64,000 nucleotides of DNA from JALSNL01 sp036479585 (GCA_965224785.1 OZ245062.1:1364001-1428000); one strand, 5' to 3'. Shown: positions 25,022 to 34,823, numbered from the stretch's first letter. Numbers and translations: made by a program. The notes: generated by a model not told the origin, from the letters alone.

Positions 25022-26218
25022 CTAAAACAGATTTGAGATAATTTTGTATGCTCCAACATAAGTTCCAAGAACACTTCCTAATCCTGAAAGAATAAACACA
25101 AGAAGAATTCTTAATAATTTATTTTTCCACCACATTGGTACTTTGTTTATGTCTTCACTTACATTTTGAATTTCTTTTACAATTGGAGGGTTAAAATAAG
25201 TTTGAACAAATGCTGCCACATATCCTGCTCCTATTAGAGGAGTTAAACTTGTAAGTGGAGCAGCAAAAAATACTGAAATTATTGCAAGTGGATGTGCAGT
25301 TGCAATAATAGCTCCAATTGCACTAGGAATTCCATTTGCTAAAATCCAAAAGAGAGCATTATTACCAGCTTCTCCAAGTCCTTTATCAAAACCAATATAG
25401 AATATAGAGCCTACTATTATTAACGGAATAGACCAACCTATAATTTTGACAATTGGTGATGGTTTAGGAATAATTTCTATTGTGGTTAAATCAATATTTT
25501 CATCTACATCTATTTTTTTAATTATTCCTTGAACATGCCCTGCACCAACAACAGCAACAATTTTATTGCCTTTTGCTTCTTTTATCTTTTTAGCTAAAAA
25601 AGAATCTCTCTCATCAATTAAAACTTTTTTTAAAGTTGGCATTGCTTTACCAAGGTCATTCATTAATTCAGTTAGAACATCTTTCTTTTTTAGTTCTTCA
25701 AGTTGTTCCTCAGTAATTTCTTCCTTTTCAAAAACACTTGCCAAACCCATTGTCATAAATTTCATCTTTTGGAAAAAACTCATTGAGTGCCAAGCTCGTT
25801 TTAAAGTAATTCTTACATCTCTATCTGCTAGCTCAATTGGAATGTTATTTTCTTTTGCAACCTTGGTAGCTTCATAAAGTTCAAGTCCTGGCTTTACACC
25901 AAGCTTGCTCCCAAGTTTTTTTTGATATGAGGAAAGTAAAATATTAATAATGAGCGTACTGAGCTGCTTCTTTTTTATGATAGTTTTAAGATCTAAATTT
26001 TCCCATCTTTTTTGATTTGACAAAGCTTCCATACGCTGCTCATCAAGTTCAACACAAACAACATCAGGCAATTCTCCATTAATCACATCAGCAACTAGTT
26101 CTGCGGAATGTTTTGAAATATGAGCAGTACCAACTAATATTATTTTCTTTTCTTTATATGTAAGATGATGAACATCTGAAGATTTAAGATATTCATTATC
26201 GCTATTATCTTGAGTCAT
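25022..26218 (-). CDS. TraB/PrgY-family membrane protein
   Basis: A 398-residue protein. The N-terminal two thirds form a TraB/GumN-like domain: 'KKIILVGTAHISKHSAELVADVI', 'DVVCVELDEQRMEAL', and 'RDSFLAKKIKEAKGNKIVAVVGAGHVQGII' with the conserved GxxH. The last third holds about four transmembrane helices (about 265-395). In Enterococcus, TraB/PrgY limits pheromone activity; related domains are proposed to be metal-dependent peptidases, and the archaeal and bacterial long forms like this one are uncharacterised. It stands between pduT (convergent) and pyrophosphatase with its own gap, so no operon partner is evident. Confidence 0.83.
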   Translation of the reverse strand: MTQDNSDNEYLKSSDVHHLTYKEKKIILVGTAHISKHSAELVADVINGELPDVVCVELDEQRMEALSNQKRWENLDLKTIIKKKQLSTLIINILLSSYQKKLGSKLGVKPGLELYEATKVAKENNIPIELADRDVRITLKRAWHSMSFFQKMKFMTMGLASVFEKEEITEEQLEELKKKDVLTELMNDLGKAMPTLKKVLIDERDSFLAKKIKEAKGNKIVAVVGAGHVQGIIKKIDVDENIDLTTIEIIPKPSPIVKIIGWSIPLIIVGSIFYIGFDKGLGEAGNNALFWILANGIPSAIGAIIATAHPLAIISVFFAAPLTSLTPLIGAGYVAAFVQTYFNPPIVKEIQNVSEDINKVPMWWKNKLLRILLVFILSGLGSVLGTYVGAYKIISNLF

Positions 26219-26271
26219 CTAGTAACAATTTAATTTTAATGTAAAAAATATTTTTTTGAGATGAAAAATAT

Positions 26272-26297
26272 ATCCTTGTAATTTAGAATACAAGGAT
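26272..26297 (-). terminator. Intrinsic terminator of ppa
   Basis: ATCCTTGTA (26272-26280) and TACAAGGAT (26289-26297) form a perfect 9-base stem with an 8-base loop, 5 bases after the ppa stop. On the minus strand it is followed by ATATTTTTC, a U-rich tail. Confidence 0.75.
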
Positions 26298-26302
26298 AAA
26301 AA

Positions 26303-26917
26303 TTAGTCATCACCAAATTCATCAGCATAATCTTTAATAGCAGCTTCAACAACTTTTATTGCATGTTTGCGATCATAAGTCTTTTCAATTGAGGTTTTAG
26401 ACTCTTCACCTGGAATTAATTTATAAGTTAAAAAATAATGTTTCAATCTTTCAATTAGTACTTTTGGTAAATCATCTATACTTTTTGCATCTTTCCAAAA
26501 ATTATCATTTTCTAAAACAGCTACAATTTTATCATCAGCTTCGCCATGATCAATCATTTGAAAGCCGCCAACAACTTTTGCATCTAAAATTATATCTGAT
26601 TTGGCAATTGGTCTTTCACTAAGAATGCATATATCTAAGGGATCTTTATCACCTCTTTTTGAGTTAGGAGATAAAGCTTGCACTCTTTTACCACAATATG
26701 TTTGAGGAATGAATCCATAAAGAGATGGTGGTTGAGACGATGTTCTATGAGGTCTATCAACATGTAAATATCCAGTTTCTTTATCAACTTCATATTTAAC
26801 AAAATCAAATGGTGTAATTTCAATATAAGCTCTAACATATAATGGCGGTTTTTTACCAACCGATAATCCGTGCCAAGGGTGAGGTCTCCATTTATAAAAT
26901 GGTGATGGGAAAGACAT
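26303..26917 (-). CDS. ppa: Inorganic pyrophosphatase (family I)
   Basis: A 204-residue soluble pyrophosphatase. It shows 'YVRAYIEITPFDFVKYEVDKETGYL', 'YGFIPQTYCG', the metal-binding 'GDKDPLDICILSE' and 'DAKVVGGFQMIDHGEADDKIVAVL'. It hydrolyses pyrophosphate to drive biosynthetic reactions forward. I chose the ATG at 26917 because AAAAGGAA lies 5 bases before it. An upstream in-frame ATG at 26953 would add 12 residues ('MLNHFKHSKGIF') and put that signal inside the gene. It is monocistronic with a hairpin terminator. Confidence 0.93.
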   Translation of the reverse strand: MSFPSPFYKWRPHPWHGLSVGKKPPLYVRAYIEITPFDFVKYEVDKETGYLHVDRPHRTSSQPPSLYGFIPQTYCGKRVQALSPNSKRGDKDPLDICILSERPIAKSDIILDAKVVGGFQMIDHGEADDKIVAVLENDNFWKDAKSIDDLPKVLIERLKHYFLTYKLIPGEESKTSIEKTYDRKHAIKVVEAAIKDYADEFGDD

Positions 26918-27071
26918 AAATATTCCTTTTGAATGTTTAAAGTGATTTAACAATAAGACTAATTTAACCTTATGTAATTTATTGAATTATTTTTATTTTC
27001 ATAGAAAAATATTTTATTTTAAAAGGAACTTTATTAAACTATACACGTCTTAAAAAGAAAACGAGAAAGCC

Positions 27072-27719
27072 ATGTTACATAAAATTAAATATTTGCTAAT
27101 ATTTGTGCCCTTCTTAATAGTGTCTTGCAGTTTTAAAGGTGTTAAAGGAAATGGAAATATTGTTGAAGACACTAGGAATGTAAGTGAATTTTCCAAAATA
27201 GATGTTTCAGGTAATTATGAAGTTGAAATAAATATTGGTGAAAATACATTGGTTGAAATAATTGCTGAAGAAAATTTACTAAAATTAATTAAAACTAAAG
27301 TTAAAAAACACACTCTGTATATTTCAAGTAGGGAAAATTTAAGACCAACTGAAGATTTATTAATAAGAATATCGGTTGAAAATCTTAGTGCTATTGAGTG
27401 CTCTGGTGTAAATGATATTATAGCTAATAATGTTGATACAGAAGAATTTGATATTGAACTAAGTGGAGCTGGGAGCATTTTAATAAATGGGAAAGCTGAA
27501 AGATTTTTTCTTGAAATTTCCGGAGCAGCAGATATTGAAGCAAAAGATTTTATAGTTGAGGATGTTGTAATTGAAGTTAGTGGTGCTGCCAATGCTGAAG
27601 TTTATGCTTCGCAATCTGTTGATGCAGAAGTTTCTGGAGCTGGATTTATCGAACTTTACGGAGATGCAAAAAGAGTTAGAACTGATATCTCAGGCGCGGG
27701 ATCATTAGTTAGAAAGTGA
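27072..27719 (+). CDS. DUF2807 (head GIN domain) lipoprotein
   Basis: A 215-residue protein with a lipoprotein signal (lipobox IVSC, Cys19) and a repetitive beta-helix-like domain. 'VSEFSKIDVSGNYEVEINIGENTLVEIIAEENLL' opens the putative auto-transporter adhesin head GIN domain (DUF2807). Repeated 'ELSGAGSI', 'EISGAADIEAKDF', 'EVSGAANAEVY', 'EVSGAGFIELYG' and 'DISGAGSL' units build the helix. It is anchored in a membrane, likely facing the periplasm; its function is unknown. The ECF sigma gene starts 135 bases later. Confidence 0.85.
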   Translation: MLHKIKYLLIFVPFLIVSCSFKGVKGNGNIVEDTRNVSEFSKIDVSGNYEVEINIGENTLVEIIAEENLLKLIKTKVKKHTLYISSRENLRPTEDLLIRISVENLSAIECSGVNDIIANNVDTEEFDIELSGAGSILINGKAERFFLEISGAADIEAKDFIVEDVVIEVSGAANAEVYASQSVDAEVSGAGFIELYGDAKRVRTDISGAGSLVRK

Positions 27720-27854
27720 TTATTTCATTTAGTTTATGAATAAATCTAGTGCAGTGCATTTCTTTTTGACCAGACTTTCTTACAACTATATTTTAGTTTA
27801 CTTTTATCTTTAAACCGCTATTAAAAACCTAATCACAAAAACAATCCTCAATAA

Positions 27855-28454
27855 ATGTTAAAAAATAGTGAAGACATAAATATTGATTTTGAACTTCTTC
27901 AAAAAATCAAACTAGGTGATCAATCTATTTTTCAAATATTATTTGAGAAATACTATTCTCCACTAACTCGATTTGCATATATCTATATTAAAGAAAAAGA
28001 TATCTCAGAAGAAATTGTGCAAGATTTTTTCGTTCAATTTTGGATTAAGAGAGAAACCATCTCCATATCAACTTCGGTAAAATCATATTTGTATAGTTCA
28101 ATCCGAAATAAATCACTCAATTATTTAAGAGATAGAAAAGATGATTTAAGTATGTCTTCAAATCTACATGTTATAAATACAATTGGTGGAACTGAAGACA
28201 ATTATGAAATAGATTATATAGAACTAAAAACTCAAATTATATCTGCTGTTGAATCCCTTCCAGAAAAATGTAAAAACATATTTAAACTGAGTAGAAATAA
28301 AAAATTGACTTACAAACAAATAGCTGAGAAGCTTCAAGTCTCAGAAAAAACTGTTGAAAGTCAAATGAGAATAGCTTTGCAAAAGTTAAGAGAAAAACTT
28401 CAACCAATCTTAAAATCCATAATAATTCTATTCGTAATAACTCACATTCTGTAA
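27855..28454 (+). CDS. ECF RNA polymerase sigma-70 factor (FecI-like)
   Basis: A 199-residue ECF sigma factor. Region 2 is 'FEKYYSPLTRFAYIYIKEKDISEEIVQDFFVQFWIKRETI' and region 4 is 'ESLPEKCKNIFKLSRNKKLTYKQIAEKLQVSEKTVESQMRIALQKLREKL', the helix-turn-helix that reads the -35 element. The form is that of Bacteroidota FecI-type factors controlled by a FecR anti-sigma factor. The following genes are fecR-like and a TonB receptor with an STN domain, so it probably responds to an outer-membrane signal and drives that locus. The C-terminus has an extra hydrophobic segment ('SIIILFVITHIL'). Confidence 0.9.
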   Translation: MLKNSEDINIDFELLQKIKLGDQSIFQILFEKYYSPLTRFAYIYIKEKDISEEIVQDFFVQFWIKRETISISTSVKSYLYSSIRNKSLNYLRDRKDDLSMSSNLHVINTIGGTEDNYEIDYIELKTQIISAVESLPEKCKNIFKLSRNKKLTYKQIAEKLQVSEKTVESQMRIALQKLREKLQPILKSIIILFVITHIL

Positions 28455-28529
28455 CAATTCAAAAAAAATAAAAAAAGTTTTAAGGGTAAGAGGCAAAAAA
28501 TGTGTCTTACTTTTATGAGAGAGGATAAA

Positions 28530-29522
28530 ATGTTAAATAAATTTTCTACAGAACAACTTGTAAAATATTTTTCTGGAGTTTCTTTGCCAAAAGAGAAACG
28601 TACAATTCTTCTATGGGCAAACGAGAGTGAAGAAAATCAAAAGGCATTAGAAGAATTAAGAGAGACTTGGATAATTACTGGAAATATTCCTGATGATTTT
28701 AATCCTGATGTTTCAAACGCTTGGAGTGTTGTTTCTAAAAGAATAGAGAAAATTGAGAATGTAGAAACTAAGTCTAAAGGAATTAAGAAGTTTCAATATT
28801 ACTTGGTTAGAATTGCTGCTGTTTTTGTTATTGGTTTTGCAATTTATTTTATGTCGGAACTTAACAATAATCCAATACAAAATTTTGACAAGCAAATTAT
28901 AACAACTGTAGCAAAGCAAAATATTCTTCTTCCAGATGGAAGTAGTGTTTGGTTAAATGAAAACTCATCTCTAAAATATTCAAAGTCTTTTGAAGGAAGT
29001 GAAAGAGTTGTAGTGCTAAATGGAGAAGCATATTTCGAAGTTACTAAGAATCCAAATAAACCTTTTATAGTGCAAACACATAATAGCAAAGTTAGAGTAT
29101 TAGGTACGTCATTTAATTATAAGGCTTTTGATAACAATACTTCAAATGTTTTAACAGTCAATAGTGGCAAGGTATTGTTTGCTGCAACAAATAATAAAAA
29201 TGAAAAAGTAGTTTTAGTTAAAGGCGAAAAAGCAGAATTAGTAATTGAAAATAATTCAATTACTAAAACAAAAAATATAGATAAAAACTATTTAGCATGG
29301 AAAACCGGAAAGCTGATTTTTGAAAATGACAAGTTTGAAAATATTGTTAAAGTATTGTCAAATCATTACAAGAAAAATATAAAGATAGAAACCAATGCTC
29401 TAAAATCTACAAAACTAACTGTTACATTTGATAATAAATCGCTTGAAGAAATACTAAACATTATTGATTTAACATTAAGTGTAACACATTCTAAAAAATC
29501 AAAAGAAAATATTATTTACTAA
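28530..29522 (+). CDS. FecR-family anti-sigma factor
   Basis: A 330-residue inner-membrane protein. The cytoplasmic N-terminus (about 1-88, 'STEQLVKYFSGVSLPKEKRTILLWANESEENQKAL') binds the sigma factor. One transmembrane helix spans about 90-108. The FecR domain follows ('QNILLPDGSSVWLNENSSLKYSKSFEGSERVVVLNGEAYFEVTKNPNKPFIV'), then a DUF4974-type C-terminus ('FENDKFENIVKVLSNHYKKNIKIET'). I chose the ATG at 28530 with GAGAGGA just before it; an in-frame ATG upstream would add ten residues. It relays the signal from the TonB receptor to the sigma factor encoded before it. Confidence 0.92.
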   Translation: MLNKFSTEQLVKYFSGVSLPKEKRTILLWANESEENQKALEELRETWIITGNIPDDFNPDVSNAWSVVSKRIEKIENVETKSKGIKKFQYYLVRIAAVFVIGFAIYFMSELNNNPIQNFDKQIITTVAKQNILLPDGSSVWLNENSSLKYSKSFEGSERVVVLNGEAYFEVTKNPNKPFIVQTHNSKVRVLGTSFNYKAFDNNTSNVLTVNSGKVLFAATNNKNEKVVLVKGEKAELVIENNSITKTKNIDKNYLAWKTGKLIFENDKFENIVKVLSNHYKKNIKIETNALKSTKLTVTFDNKSLEEILNIIDLTLSVTHSKKSKENIIY

Positions 29523-29536
29523 TTGGAGTTTTATTG

Positions 29537-32125
29537 ATGTCTAAACAAAATCAAAGTTTTTTAACAATCATTTTCATATTCTTTTTCATCCTTATTAGTT
29601 CGCACAGATTTCAAACAAAAATATTAGAAAGAGAAATTGCAATTGAAATAGATAATCTAACAATTTCAGAAGCAGTTAAAAAATTAGATAAACAATTAGG
29701 AGGCATATTTTCGTATAACCCAGATATTTTATCTACAAGTAAAACTGTTACACTAAAGAAAAAAAATATAAAATTAAAGAAAGCTCTTCTAATAATCTTT
29801 GAAAGCACTGATGTAACATTTACAGAATACAACGGACAAATAATTCTAAACACTTATAGAGAAAAGAAGAAAGTTTCTTTTTCAGGAACCGTTACTGATG
29901 CTTCATCTGGAGAAGTATTAATTGGAGCAAACATTTTTGTTGTAGGAACAAACATTGGAGCAAGTTCTAATCAATATGGATTTTATTCCATAACTGTTCC
30001 AACAGAATTGTATAACATAAAGTGTAGTTACATTGGTTATAAAACAAAAGTACTCAAAAATATTAACTTACAAAACTCTAGGAAAATAGATGTTTCTTTA
30101 GAGCCGGAATCAGTTGGTTTGGAAGAAGTAGTAATTGAAAGCAAATCTAAAAATTTTAATATTTCTTCTGTAGAGATGGGAACTCTTGAAATTTCACCAA
30201 AGCAAATAAAGTCAATCCCAATAATTTTAGGGGAACAAGATATACTTAAAAGTATTCAACTTATGCCAGGTGTTTCTACTGCTGGCGAGGGACAAAGTGG
30301 TTTTTTTGTTAGAGGTGGAACTGCAGATCAGAATTTAATCATTCTAGATGAAGCACCAATTTACAACGCAACTCATTTATTAGGCTTTTTTTCAATTTTT
30401 AATTCAGATGCAATTAAAACTGCAAAATTAATAAAAGGTAATTCATCTGCGGAGTATGGCGGTCGACTCTCGTCGGTGTTTGATATTAAAATGAATGATG
30501 GGAGCAAAAAGGAAGCAAGTATATATGGAGGTATTGGATTGATTTCTTCTCGGCTAGCAATTGAAGCTCCAATAATAAAAGATAAAATGTCGCTCATACT
30601 ATTAGGGAGAAGAACATATCTAGATTTGTTTTTACCTTTAATTCCTAGAGATGAAGGAGTTCAAGAAAATTCTTCAATATATTTTTATGATTTTAACACA
30701 AAACTAAATGCCATTTTAGGGGAAAATGATAGATTATTTTTATCAGGCTATTTTGGAAAAGATGTTGCAAATCTTGGAGATGAAGGTTCAGTCAAATGGG
30801 GCAATACAACAGGGACAATTAGATGGAATCATATTTTTAGCAACAAAATATTCTCTAACACAACTTTTCTTTACAGCGATTTTAATTTTGACTTGGGAGT
30901 TAGTGAAGGCAAATCACTGGTAGAAATAAATTCTGGAATAAAAGATTTAAGTCTTAAAACAGATTTTCAATATTATCTAAATAATGAAAATAATTTTAAA
31001 TTTGGAATCCATGGAGTTAAACATACCTTTAATCCTGGAAAAATTTCTGAAGGAAATAAAGATGATAAATATGAAAGTTTTGAAATAAAAAACATTCACG
31101 CTTTAGAAGGAAATCTATACGCAAGCCATGAATATAAATTTAGTAATAGACTTAAATTAGAATATGGAATACGGTATTCAAACTTCTCAATTATTGGTCC
31201 GGGAGAGTATTTTAATTTTACTAAAACTGGAGAAATTATTGATACTTCAATTTATAAAAGTGGCGAAATTGCTAAAACTTATCATGGAATAGAGCCTCGT
31301 ATTTCGTTTAATTATTTTTTAGATATAAGTAGTTCTATCAAATTATCTTACGCTCGTAATAGACAAAATATTCATCTCCTAACTAATTCATCGTCGGGAA
31401 CACCAATTGATAGATGGCAACCAAGTACACCTTTAATAAAACCGGAAATTTCAGATCAAATATCAGTAGGATATTTCAAGAATTTTAAAAATTCAGCTTA
31501 TGAGTTTTCTGCTGAATTATATTACAAAGATTTAAAGAATCAAGTTGATTATAAAAATGGAGCTGACTTAGTTCTTAATGAATTTGTTGAGGCAGATTTA
31601 GTTTTTGGTACTGGACGTGCTTATGGAATGGAACTTTATCTTAAAAAGAATCTTGGAAAATTTACTGGTTGGGTTAGTTATACTTTATCAAGGGTTGAGA
31701 AAAAATTTGTTGAAATAAACAAAGGAAAATTGTTTCCGGCAAAGCAAGATAAAACTCATGATCTTTCTCTTGTTGGAGTTTATAATATGAATGAAGACTG
31801 GACATTTTCTGCAACTTGGGTTTATAGTACTGGAAATGCAGTAACGTTCCCAAGTGGTAAATATAGTATTGGTGGAAAGACGACAACTTACTATACAGAA
31901 AGAAATGGATATAGAATGCCTGCATATCATAGATTAGATATTGGGGCAACTTGGCATTTTGGAGAAGACTCTGATCTTACTTTTTCAGTTTATAATGCTT
32001 ACGGAAGAACAAATGCATATAGCATTACATTTAGGGAAGCTAAAAGTGATCCATCAAAAACAGAAGCTGTAAAGCTAGCACTTTTTAAGTATGTTCCATC
32101 AATAACTTATAATTTCAGATTTTAA
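29537..32125 (+). CDS. TonB-dependent receptor with STN and carboxypeptidase-regulatory-like domains
   Basis: An 862-residue outer-membrane receptor. A signal segment (about 1-25) is followed by an STN signalling domain (about 35-105, 'IEIDNLTISEAVKKLDKQLGGIFSYNP'), a CarboxypepD_reg-like domain ('SGTVTDASSGEVLIGANIFVVGTNIGASSNQYGFYSITVP'), the plug ('SIQLMPGVSTAGEGQSGFFVRGGTADQNLIILDEAPIYN') and a barrel ending 'SITYNFRF'. The STN domain fits surface signalling through the FecR/sigma pair upstream. The ATG at 29537 has GGAG 8 bases upstream. DUF4249 follows at 18 bases, the usual partner of this receptor class; the substrate is unknown and there is no SusD. Confidence 0.93.
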   Translation: MSKQNQSFLTIIFIFFFILISSHRFQTKILEREIAIEIDNLTISEAVKKLDKQLGGIFSYNPDILSTSKTVTLKKKNIKLKKALLIIFESTDVTFTEYNGQIILNTYREKKKVSFSGTVTDASSGEVLIGANIFVVGTNIGASSNQYGFYSITVPTELYNIKCSYIGYKTKVLKNINLQNSRKIDVSLEPESVGLEEVVIESKSKNFNISSVEMGTLEISPKQIKSIPIILGEQDILKSIQLMPGVSTAGEGQSGFFVRGGTADQNLIILDEAPIYNATHLLGFFSIFNSDAIKTAKLIKGNSSAEYGGRLSSVFDIKMNDGSKKEASIYGGIGLISSRLAIEAPIIKDKMSLILLGRRTYLDLFLPLIPRDEGVQENSSIYFYDFNTKLNAILGENDRLFLSGYFGKDVANLGDEGSVKWGNTTGTIRWNHIFSNKIFSNTTFLYSDFNFDLGVSEGKSLVEINSGIKDLSLKTDFQYYLNNENNFKFGIHGVKHTFNPGKISEGNKDDKYESFEIKNIHALEGNLYASHEYKFSNRLKLEYGIRYSNFSIIGPGEYFNFTKTGEIIDTSIYKSGEIAKTYHGIEPRISFNYFLDISSSIKLSYARNRQNIHLLTNSSSGTPIDRWQPSTPLIKPEISDQISVGYFKNFKNSAYEFSAELYYKDLKNQVDYKNGADLVLNEFVEADLVFGTGRAYGMELYLKKNLGKFTGWVSYTLSRVEKKFVEINKGKLFPAKQDKTHDLSLVGVYNMNEDWTFSATWVYSTGNAVTFPSGKYSIGGKTTTYYTERNGYRMPAYHRLDIGATWHFGEDSDLTFSVYNAYGRTNAYSITFREAKSDPSKTEAVKLALFKYVPSITYNFRF

Positions 32126-32143
32126 TTTATAATAGGAAACTTA

Positions 32144-33010
32144 ATGAAAACAATATTAAATAATAATTTTAGAAGAATTGTTTTAGCAACATTATTCGTT
32201 ATCTCTTTTGGTTGTACAGAGGTAGTTGATGTTGAACTAAATAGTGCCGATCCCAAAATAGTAATTGAAGGTTCTATTACTGAATCAGTCGATCAAGCAG
32301 AAAGATATAATATTGCAACAGTAAGACTTAGTAAAACCATTGATTATTTTAATCCTAAAGATTTCCCTAAAGTTACTAATGCAATTGTTGAAATATCAGA
32401 TAGTGAAGGAAATACTAAAACACTGACTGAAGTGAGTCAAGGTCTATATCAAGCACATGGAATTAGTAGTAAGTTTGGGGGAAAATATACTCTAAATGTT
32501 GAAGTAGAAAATAAATTCTACGAAGCAAAAAGTGAATTAGTTAAACCTTTACAACTTGATTCTCTATCTCATTTCACTAACAAAATTGATGGGATGGATG
32601 GAGATGTAATAACTTATTATTTTAAAGACGATCCGAATAAAGAAGATTATGCACAAGCCAAATTATATGTAAATGGGAAACAAATTCTTTTAGATAGTTT
32701 TGACTTGTACTCTGACCAATATGTTAATGGAAGAGAGATTGACATTGGCATTCAATTCTTAGATGATACAACTAGTGCTACTGGAGATAGACTTGTAAAA
32801 GGTGATGTAGTTGAGATTGAGTTAGTTAGTTTTAATAAATCTGCATATACATATTTCGATGTTCTTGATGATTTAATAAATACTGATGGAGAAGGCATAA
32901 ATTTTGGTGGAAATGCAATTCCAGATAATCCACCAACAAATCTAACCAATGATGCACTTGGTTATTTCGGTGCATATTCAGTTTCTAGAAAATCCATTAC
33001 AATAAAGTAG
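32144..33010 (+). CDS. DUF4249 lipoprotein, partner of the TonB receptor
   Basis: A 288-residue lipoprotein (lipobox SFGC, about Cys24) of the DUF4249 family: 'VVDVELNSADPKIVIEGSITES', a beta-rich domain with 'ATVRLSKTIDYFNPKDFPKVTNAIVEISDSEGN', and the typical ending 'ALGYFGAYSVSRKSI'. DUF4249 genes routinely follow STN-containing TonB receptors in Bacteroidota and are thought to be surface or periplasmic accessory proteins, although the role is not established. It begins 18 bases after the receptor stop, so it shares the operon. Confidence 0.88.
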   Translation: MKTILNNNFRRIVLATLFVISFGCTEVVDVELNSADPKIVIEGSITESVDQAERYNIATVRLSKTIDYFNPKDFPKVTNAIVEISDSEGNTKTLTEVSQGLYQAHGISSKFGGKYTLNVEVENKFYEAKSELVKPLQLDSLSHFTNKIDGMDGDVITYYFKDDPNKEDYAQAKLYVNGKQILLDSFDLYSDQYVNGREIDIGIQFLDDTTSATGDRLVKGDVVEIELVSFNKSAYTYFDVLDDLINTDGEGINFGGNAIPDNPPTNLTNDALGYFGAYSVSRKSITIK

Positions 33011-33066
33011 ATGGACTAAGTCATTCTAAATAATATCTAAAAGAAAACTTAACTCAAGGTGAAACT

Positions 33067-33471
33067 ATGAAAATAAAGTCTATAATTCTTATAGTAGTTT
33101 TTACATTTTTGATTGCTTGTAATAAAGACAGTCAAATTGTTGAACCAAAATTAAGTATAGTTGGAGAATGGAATGCTGAATACGAAATTTTATCTGATGG
33201 AACTAAGGATTATAGAGTGCAATATGCAATTTTAGAATTCAATTATAGTGATGCATTTATTCTTAAAGAAAATAAAAAAGGTCATTCCATTTGGTTTGAT
33301 AATATAAACGGCGACTTTGAATGGACGAGAGACAATTCGAAGTTGACAATTACAGTAACTCAATTTGACAGTACAAGAGAAGACTTTGAATTTCAACTTT
33401 CAGAATTAAAAAATCACTCAATGGTATTTGATACACCTAAAGGACATAAATATTTACTTAGTAAAAAATGA
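33067..33471 (+). CDS. Small lipoprotein, lipocalin-like
   Basis: A 134-residue lipoprotein with a signal ending LIAC (Cys18) and a single small beta domain: 'IVGEWNAEYEILSDGT', 'YAILEFNYSDAFILKENKKG', 'DFEWTRDNSKLTITVTQFD' and 'KGHKYLLSK'. The W at the start of the first strand and the all-beta pattern fit lipocalin-like or DUF-type small barrel lipoproteins. The target is unknown. It lies 56 bases after the DUF4249 gene on the same strand and may be carried by the same transcript. Confidence 0.55.
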   Translation: MKIKSIILIVVFTFLIACNKDSQIVEPKLSIVGEWNAEYEILSDGTKDYRVQYAILEFNYSDAFILKENKKGHSIWFDNINGDFEWTRDNSKLTITVTQFDSTREDFEFQLSELKNHSMVFDTPKGHKYLLSKK

Positions 33472-33593
33472 TGTTAAATGTAAAAGTTTCGTACAATGCT
33501 TTACTTATTCTTAACCATTTTGGGTTTAATTCTTAGTCTGCTTACAATCAAATAGTTTAATCCTAAGATTTTAAATCAATCAACGGAGAAATA

Positions 33594-34823
33594 ATGAATT
33601 ACATGTCAAATATTCAAATAACAATTAAAAGAAATTTAAGGCTTAAGAATTTATTCCTATTAGTATTTATTTCACTTCTGTTTGCTTGTAAATCAGAAAA
33701 AGTGCTTGCACCGGAACCAGTTTATAATTTCACAAAGTTAGATTCAACAATAACAAGTCTTTATAACAATTCTGAAATTCCGGGATTTTCATTAGTAGTT
33801 GTAAATAACGAAAAAATTATTTTTCAAAAGTCCTTAGGATATGCTGATATTTCAACGCAAAAATCCTTTACAAATAATACACTACAAAATATAGGTTCTG
33901 TATCCAAAACATTTATTGCTCTTGCAGTAATGAAAGCAGTTGATTTAAGAAAAGTTAAATTAGATGAAAATATTAATACGTATTTACCATTCAAGATAGT
34001 TCATCCACTCTTCCCAGATAGTGCAATAACATTAAGAAATTTATCAAATCATACTGCAGGGATAAATGACGGAGATATTTACTTTAAAAGTTATATTGTA
34101 GATAACCCAAGCCAAAATCATCCTCTTTTGCCAGCAGAAGTTCAAGAATATTTTTCCTTTATGAAACTAAATAAAGATATAGATGATTCAGAGTTTCTGA
34201 AGAATATTTTAGTTAAAAAGGAAATATGGTATTCAGAAGATAATTTTACGAAAGATGCTCCGGGAGAAAAATTTGAGTACAGTAATATTGGAGCAACACT
34301 TGCAGCTTTTGTAATTGAAAGTGCAATGGGCATTACTTACGAAGATTTCACAAAGCAATATATTATTAGTCCACTTCAAATGAATCAAACTGGGTGGGAA
34401 TCTTCTCAGATAAATAGTGCAAACTTTGTTACAAGATATTTTTCTAAAGAACTAATTGTTCCAGATTATCATTTAATAACAAAAGCAGATGGTGGGCTAC
34501 TAACTAGTACAACTGACTTTGGGAAATACTTAATTGAAATATTAAATGGTGCCAATGGGAATGGTACTTTGTTAACCAAGAATTCTTACAAAGAAATGTT
34601 TACAAAAAAAGTTATAGGTGAACGCTCTTTTGGTATTTTTTGGTCAATTGAGGACAATGGTAACCTGACTCATGATGGCAGTGATCCTGGTATTGCAGCT
34701 AATTGTATAATTAAAAAAGATAAAAATATTGCATATTTCTTAATGACAAATATAAGCTCAGAAATTAGTCAAGTTCATGTGCCGGCATTGTTAGAAATAT
34801 CTAAAAAGTTAGATGAGATTTAA
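33594..34823 (+). CDS. Serine hydrolase of the beta-lactamase class C / esterase family (lipoprotein)
   Basis: A 409-residue protein with a lipoprotein signal (LLFAC, about Cys32). The penicillin-binding fold is complete: 'GSVSKTFIA' with S102-V-S-K105, 'EYSNIG' with Tyr229 of the YxN motif, and 'LTHDGSDPG' at about 360, where HxG replaces the KTG of penicillin-binding proteins. These features fit the serine hydrolase/D-aminopeptidase/EstB group rather than a true beta-lactamase. A ribosome binding site GGAG lies 5 bases before the ATG; a second ATG three codons later is possible. It probably acts on peptides or esters in the periplasm. Confidence 0.88.
   Translation: MNYMSNIQITIKRNLRLKNLFLLVFISLLFACKSEKVLAPEPVYNFTKLDSTITSLYNNSEIPGFSLVVVNNEKIIFQKSLGYADISTQKSFTNNTLQNIGSVSKTFIALAVMKAVDLRKVKLDENINTYLPFKIVHPLFPDSAITLRNLSNHTAGINDGDIYFKSYIVDNPSQNHPLLPAEVQEYFSFMKLNKDIDDSEFLKNILVKKEIWYSEDNFTKDAPGEKFEYSNIGATLAAFVIESAMGITYEDFTKQYIISPLQMNQTGWESSQINSANFVTRYFSKELIVPDYHLITKADGGLLTSTTDFGKYLIEILNGANGNGTLLTKNSYKEMFTKKVIGERSFGIFWSIEDNGNLTHDGSDPGIAANCIIKKDKNIAYFLMTNISSEISQVHVPALLEISKKLDEI

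Noticed and set aside
25566..25877. 103-codon open frame antisense to the TraB gene
   Set aside because: Its Ser/Phe-rich product mirrors a Lys/Glu-rich stretch of the real gene; it is a shadow.
27215..27592. 125-codon open frame antisense to the DUF2807 gene
   Set aside because: It lies fully inside the repetitive beta-helix gene on the other strand and has Ser/Ile-rich low-complexity content; it is a shadow.
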